Positions 60,399 through 64,000 of a DNA stretch of 64,000 nt are shown piece by piece. The position numbers and the translations under genes were made by a program. The number at the start of each line of letters is the position of its first letter. Position 1 is the first letter of the stretch. The notes under the pieces were generated by a model that made no database searches, was not told the DNA's origin, and saw nothing but the letters and a program-made list of their open reading frames with translations. Source of the DNA: a virus; IMG/VR virus record IMGVR_UViG_3300042308_000168, positions 62,001 through 126,000 of that record. One strand, 5' to 3'.

Positions 60399-60802
60399 CA
60401 GACCTATTCAGAGATATCATTCCAAGCATCCTTCAAACTAAGAAGGATGTCTTGGAAACCGAAAAAGATTATAATGCTTTCGTAGTGAACCGGGCCCTCT
60501 CGTTTCACTATGATTGCGTTTTGCAAGCAAATGAAATGAACCGTTATCCCTCGTTGCCAGGATCCCTGCAATATCAGTATTTACTAAATACCATCCGTGG
60601 ATACAAACGTCCATTTAGACCATGGCAGAAGCGTGAGACCATTGAGAATCTGGAAGCTGTGAAAGAGTATTACAACTACTCTTACGAAAAGGCGAAAGAA
60701 GTGATGGTTTTACTAAATGCCAACCAGATAGAAGAAATAAAAAAACAGATTCATAAGGGTGGCACAGATGACAGTAAACCTAGACGAGTTCGTGGAAGTT
60801 AA
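60395..60802 (+). CDS. 62: Clamp-loader small subunit gp62
   Basis: A 135-residue protein. Y-N-A-F-V-V-N-R-A-L-S, A-N-E-M-N, and Y-Y-N-Y-S-Y-E-K-A-K-E-V are gp62 signatures. Shorter than T4 gp62. It overlaps RegA by 35 bases, as these genes are tightly linked in T4. Confidence 0.85.
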   Translation: MTDLFRDIIPSILQTKKDVLETEKDYNAFVVNRALSFHYDCVLQANEMNRYPSLPGSLQYQYLLNTIRGYKRPFRPWQKRETIENLEAVKEYYNYSYEKAKEVMVLLNANQIEEIKKQIHKGGTDDSKPRRVRGS

Positions 60803-61178
60803 ACTTCCCGACCCTCAAGCCTTTTTAAAGGTAAAGGAGACGCTGACCCGCATTGGTGTGGCGTCTAAGAAAGATAAGACTCTTTATCAGTCTTGTCATA
60901 TTCTACATAAGCAAGGGCATTACTACCTTGTTCATTTCAAAGAAATGTTTATTCTAGATAACAAGCCAACAGACTTCTCTGAGGAAGATAGAGGTCGTCG
61001 TAACACGATTGCCAATCTTCTAGCAGAATGGGGATTGGTTTCATTAGTCGATCCTAAGAAGTCACAAGAGCCTTTGACTCCTATTAACCGTATCAAGATC
61101 ATATCATACGGCGAGAAGTCAGAATGGAATCTAGTTGCTAAGTATTCTCTAGGCAAGAAGAAATACACCGAAGAATAA
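60768..61178 (+). CDS. regA: Translational repressor RegA
   Basis: A 136-residue RegA homologue. F-L-K-V-K-E-T-L-T-R-I-G and L-Y-Q-S-C-H-I-L and Y-Y-L-V-H-F-K-E-M are diagnostic. T4 RegA represses early mRNAs by binding near their start codons. ATG 60768 has AAGGG eight bases upstream; GTG 60759 is an alternative start. Confidence 0.93.
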   Translation: MTVNLDEFVEVKLPDPQAFLKVKETLTRIGVASKKDKTLYQSCHILHKQGHYYLVHFKEMFILDNKPTDFSEEDRGRRNTIANLLAEWGLVSLVDPKKSQEPLTPINRIKIISYGEKSEWNLVAKYSLGKKKYTEE

Positions 61179-61193
61179 GAAAGTGAGTATATT

Positions 61194-61790
61194 ATGGAAA
61201 CATTGAAAGTTTGGAAAACACATCCTTCAGTTAGACTCCCAGTTCATCAGACCGAACAGTCTGCTTGTTTTGACCTGGCATTCCAGCCGGCTGGCAAATC
61301 TGTTTGTCAGGGTTACACACAATTCAATAAGCCAATCAATCGTGAAATGAGAGAATCGATTACCATTAGTCCTGGTGACAGGGTGATGGTACCTACTGGT
61401 CTTGTATTCGACATTCCAGAGGGTTATTCGGTTCGTGTTCATGCTCGTTCTGGTTTATCACTTAAGCAGGGTCTAGCACTTGTCAATGCCGAGGGTGTTA
61501 TAGATGCTGACTATGTTCAAGAGGTGTATGTCCTCATTCATAATGTGTCTGGTAACCCTGTAACGATCAATAACGGTGATCGTGTTGCACAGGCCGAACT
61601 AGTCAAGAATGTAGAATATAAGATTGAAGAAATCAATTTCATGCCTCTTGTTAAGACAAGTCGCACAGGTGGCTTTGGTTCTACCGGAGTGTCCGCCGAG
61701 ATTAAAGTTATCAATATAAATACAGAAGAAGCAAAAGTTGAGCCTGTTCCTGTTAAACGGGGCAGAGGAAGACCTAGGAAGGATTCATGA
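61194..61790 (+). CDS. dut: dUTPase
   Basis: A 198-residue trimeric-type dUTP diphosphatase with motifs A-C-F-D-L, H-A-R-S-G-L-S, N-A-E-G-V-I-D-A-D-Y and R-T-G-G-F-G-S-T-G. It makes dUMP and keeps uracil out of phage DNA. An extra C-terminal tail is basic, ending K-R-G-R-G-R-P-R-K, like an AT-hook, which may bind DNA. Confidence 0.9.
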   Translation: METLKVWKTHPSVRLPVHQTEQSACFDLAFQPAGKSVCQGYTQFNKPINREMRESITISPGDRVMVPTGLVFDIPEGYSVRVHARSGLSLKQGLALVNAEGVIDADYVQEVYVLIHNVSGNPVTINNGDRVAQAELVKNVEYKIEEINFMPLVKTSRTGGFGSTGVSAEIKVININTEEAKVEPVPVKRGRGRPRKDS

Positions 61791-62341
61791 GCGGATTTCC
61801 AGTTCATTTCATCGGTGCATTAAGAATGTGTGGTGCTTTAACCACACCAGGTCCTGGCAACCCAATGAATGTGTTTGTTGAGGGTAAGCCTGTTGCGGTA
61901 GCTGGTGATTTAAATACACACAATAATCTAGGTGCTTTGCTATCTCTATCACCGGGTAATGTCTTGGTCGGAGGTGTCCCTCTTGTCGTTTCTTTGTTAG
62001 ATCAAGGATCACCAGATGTTCAAGGCATTATACCTCATGTAACTGGTCTGCCAACACCTGCCGAAGGTTCGGGTGTTGTAAAGGCGTATGGGATGCTTAG
62101 TAGCACCCTTGGCATGATGGGTGGTGGTAAAGGTAACAAAAATGGCAGAATGGATACAGGAGAAAATGTATTAGCTGGAGGCCAGAAGGTAGGTGATATC
62201 TACCGTGTAGTTGATGGTGGTGGTGCTGGTTTCGATGTTCTAGTTTTGGCTAATGTATCGAATACCGTTGTTAATGGTTCCTCAGTCACCGGTGAAACAT
62301 CAGGTAACACTTTTACATTTTCCACCTACTATTCCACTTGA
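61787..62341 (+). CDS. PAAR-repeat tail-spike tip protein (gp5.4-like)
   Basis: A 184-residue protein. The first ~95 residues have repeated G-x-P-V/M and glycine-rich hairpins typical of PAAR needle-tip proteins (T4 gp5.4). The remainder is an added G/N/S-rich beta region. It caps the central spike on the baseplate. ATGA overlap with dUTPase, far from other baseplate genes in this window, is notable. Confidence 0.7.
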   Translation: MSGFPVHFIGALRMCGALTTPGPGNPMNVFVEGKPVAVAGDLNTHNNLGALLSLSPGNVLVGGVPLVVSLLDQGSPDVQGIIPHVTGLPTPAEGSGVVKAYGMLSSTLGMMGGGKGNKNGRMDTGENVLAGGQKVGDIYRVVDGGGAGFDVLVLANVSNTVVNGSSVTGETSGNTFTFSTYYST

Positions 62342-62367
62342 CAATCACCCGATGTTTACTATATAAT
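62338..62367 (+). promoter_or_regulatory. Consensus promoter before hsp20
   Basis: TTGACA (62338-62343), 18-bp spacer, TATAAT (62362-62367), overlapping the PAAR stop codon. Confidence 0.8.
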
Positions 62368-62424
62368 GTATGATGATAGCCGAAAGGTATCGTCTTTTAT
62401 AATCTCGCTGAAAAGGAGAAACAC

Positions 62425-62967
62425 ATGGAAACTTTCAAGAAATTCAATACCGATAACTTTGGTATTCCTGATTCGCTATCCCGTCAATTTATCGGCTTTG
62501 ATGCCATTCTAGATACTTTGCGCCGTTCTAATGAACAATTGGCAAAGGCATCTAATTACCCTCCATACAATATCAAAAAGATTGATGATGAACATTTTGT
62601 GATCGAAATGGCTGTTGCTGGTTTCGGCAAGCAGAACCTTGATATTGAATTGAAGGAAGGTGAACTAACTATTACTGGTTCACATGAAGCCGAGGAAAAC
62701 GATTACATCTATCAAGGCATTGCAAATCGTGCCTTTACTCGCAAGTTCACTCTTGCTGACACTGTTGTTGTAAAAAATGCGGAGTTGGTCAATGGTCTAC
62801 TTAAAATCGCTCTTGAACGCTATATTCCCGAGGAGAAGAAGGCTAAGAAAATCGATATCTTGGATCCGTTCGGCGTCGGGGAGACGACGAGGCAGCTTCT
62901 CAACGAGGGTACGAAAGCGTGGGCGGATGGCGTCCAGAAGATTGCGGACTCGCTAACACCTAAGTGA
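62425..62967 (+). CDS. hsp20: Small heat-shock protein Hsp20
   Basis: A 180-residue IbpA-like protein. A-crystallin core about 45-145 (V-I-E-M-A-V-A-G-F, L-T-I-T-G-S, N-G-L-L-K-I-A-L-E). Holdase that prevents aggregation; hsp20 is common in T4-like cyanophages. AAGGAG eight bases upstream. The last ~90 bases are far more GC-rich than the rest. Confidence 0.9.
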   Translation: METFKKFNTDNFGIPDSLSRQFIGFDAILDTLRRSNEQLAKASNYPPYNIKKIDDEHFVIEMAVAGFGKQNLDIELKEGELTITGSHEAEENDYIYQGIANRAFTRKFTLADTVVVKNAELVNGLLKIALERYIPEEKKAKKIDILDPFGVGETTRQLLNEGTKAWADGVQKIADSLTPK

Positions 62968-62975
62968 TATAAATA
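62968..62975 (+). promoter_or_regulatory. TATAAATA late promoter-like motif after hsp20
   Basis: Exact T4 late octamer starting right after the hsp20 stop (TGA 62965-62967). It is followed by a terminator before the next gene. Confidence 0.45.
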
Positions 62976-62985
62976 AAAATAACAC

Positions 62986-63024
62986 GGTCGGGACCTCTGT
63001 TCATACAAGTCCCGGCCTTCTTTT
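62986..63024 (+). terminator. Rho-independent terminator after hsp20
   Basis: Nine-base stem GGTCGGGAC / GTCCCGGCC (one G-T pair), 14-base loop, followed by TTCTTTT. Confidence 0.85.
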
Positions 63025-63038
63025 ATATGAGGTAGATT

Positions 63039-63608
63039 ATGCAGCTTACAATTATTGATACAGAATATGTTCGTCCCGACATTCACATTTCTAAAGAAAA
63101 TCTAGAGAAGTATAAGAACGGCGATACATTCATTGAAACAGGAACCTATCATGGTGATACAGTTTCAATGGTCCTCAAAACTAATCTATTCAAAACAATC
63201 CATACAATCGAACTAGACAAGCAACTGTATGACAATGCCGTTGAAAACTTTAGTAAGAATACAGAGGTAGTTTGTCATCAGGGTGACTCTATTGATTGTC
63301 TCAAGGAAATCGTTTCAAAGTTAGAAGGACCTGCTACATTCTGGCTAGATGCACATGCTTCGGGACCGCTTCCTGGTGGTAAGTCTGGTGGTTCTCCTGT
63401 ATTGGATGAACTAGATATCATTGCAGCAACCGGTCGTAACGATCATACCATTATCATTGATGACTGTCGTTTGTTCGGTTCAGCAGAATGGTCTTTCGTT
63501 ACTAAAGAAGATGCTGTAGAACGGATTAAGAAGATCAATCCAAACTACAATATTCACTACCTTGATGGTCATGAAAGAAACGATGTTCTTTGGGCAACAG
63601 TGAAATGA
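63039..63608 (+). CDS. SAM-dependent methyltransferase (class I)
   Basis: A 189-residue protein. F-I-E-T-G-T-Y-H-G-D-T is SAM-binding motif I and H-T-I-E-L-D the acidic motif; F-W-L-D-A-H-A-S-G follows. Likely modifies a glycan or small molecule, as it is immediately followed by a glycosyltransferase with an ATGA overlap. Substrate unknown. Confidence 0.7.
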   Translation: MQLTIIDTEYVRPDIHISKENLEKYKNGDTFIETGTYHGDTVSMVLKTNLFKTIHTIELDKQLYDNAVENFSKNTEVVCHQGDSIDCLKEIVSKLEGPATFWLDAHASGPLPGGKSGGSPVLDELDIIAATGRNDHTIIIDDCRLFGSAEWSFVTKEDAVERIKKINPNYNIHYLDGHERNDVLWATVK

Positions 63609-64000
63609 AACTTGTAATCGAAAAGCCTGTAGCGGTTATCACACCTACAATCGGTTCTCCTAAACTAGTTGATGCTATGAAGTCTGTAGCAAATCAGACT
63701 TACAAGTGTAAGCATTATATCGTTATTGATGGACCTCAATACAGTGATAATGTTGCAGACACGGAAGCATTCTCTGGCATTGATCGTGATAGATATGAAA
63801 TCACCATTCTTCCAGAGAACACAGGTAAGACTGGCGGTGACTTCTACGGGCATCGTATCTATGCTGCAATGCCGCATCTTCTCAACTCAGAATATGTTCT
63901 CTTTCTAGATGAAGATAACTGGTATGAACCAGATCATGTCGCCACTCTTATTGAGACAATCGAAACTAAGCAATTAGACTTTGCATATTCACTTCGTAAG
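63605..64000 (+). CDS. Glycosyltransferase family 2-like protein (5' part; continues beyond window)
   Basis: 132 codons before the window ends. V-A-V-I-T-P-T-I-G-S at the N-terminus, Y-I-V-I-D-G-P, and F-L-D-E-D-N-W-Y (D-E-D) are GT-A motifs. Its ATG overlaps the methyltransferase stop. Probably sugar decoration with its neighbour; truncated by the window. Confidence 0.7.
   Translation, partial: MKLVIEKPVAVITPTIGSPKLVDAMKSVANQTYKCKHYIVIDGPQYSDNVADTEAFSGIDRDRYEITILPENTGKTGGDFYGHRIYAAMPHLLNSEYVLFLDEDNWYEPDHVATLIETIETKQLDFAYSLRK

Overview
The window is a 64 kb stretch of a T4-superfamily myovirus (Caudoviricetes), moderately AT-rich. All recognised genes lie on the + strand, many joined by ATGA or TAATG stop/start overlaps. 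T4 core genes appear in near-T4 order: neck gp13/14/15, terminase gp16/17, sheath gp18, tube gp19, portal gp20, prohead core, gp21/22/23, UvsY, UvsW, gp55, gp47/46, gp45, gp44, gp62, RegA. Some content (hsp20, a CobS-like AAA ATPase, S74-tipped fibres, DUF5661-like core protein) recalls T4-like phages of cyanobacteria and rhizobia. The host cannot be fixed from sequence; an alphaproteobacterium is a low-confidence guess.

Layout. 1-18.1 kb: baseplate/tail-fibre locus with the 3' part of a large virion protein, a hexapeptide-repeat protein, two giant fibres (1715 and 2278 aa), a shorter 359-aa fibre and small partners. 18.2-21.0 kb: neck. 21.0-25.6 kb: a second fibre cluster inserted between gp15 and gp16. 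25.6-39.6 kb: packaging, tail and capsid genes, including several prohead-core proteins that share a likely gp21 cleavage motif. 39.6-48.0 kb: recombination and late-transcription genes, with a complete FtsH protease gene between gp47 and gp46. 48.0-52.3 kb: accessory cassette of small proteins, a fold-type II PLP-enzyme homologue, a glycosyltransferase-like protein and a DNA methyltransferase. 52.3-56.1 kb: an HExxH-plus-VWA protein and a CobS/MoxR-like AAA ATPase, each with its own consensus promoter, then a small winged-helix protein with a highly structured leader. 56.2-64 kb: glycosyltransferase, dNMP kinase, clamp and clamp loader, RegA, dUTPase, PAAR, Hsp20, a methyltransferase and a partial glycosyltransferase.

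Regulation. Consensus sigma70-type promoters (TTGACA, 17-18 bp, TATAAT-like) are concentrated in the right half before recombination, replication and accessory genes. TATAAATA or near-variant late-type motifs sit before structural genes, ftsH and the right-end genes, matching the encoded gp55 late sigma factor. One perfect promoter points left, on the minus strand, where no gene is visible.

No stretch longer than 300 bases lacks a gene. The largest gap in the longer ORFs (18123-18361) holds a 59-aa gene. No tRNA, CRISPR array, insertion sequence or integrase was seen.
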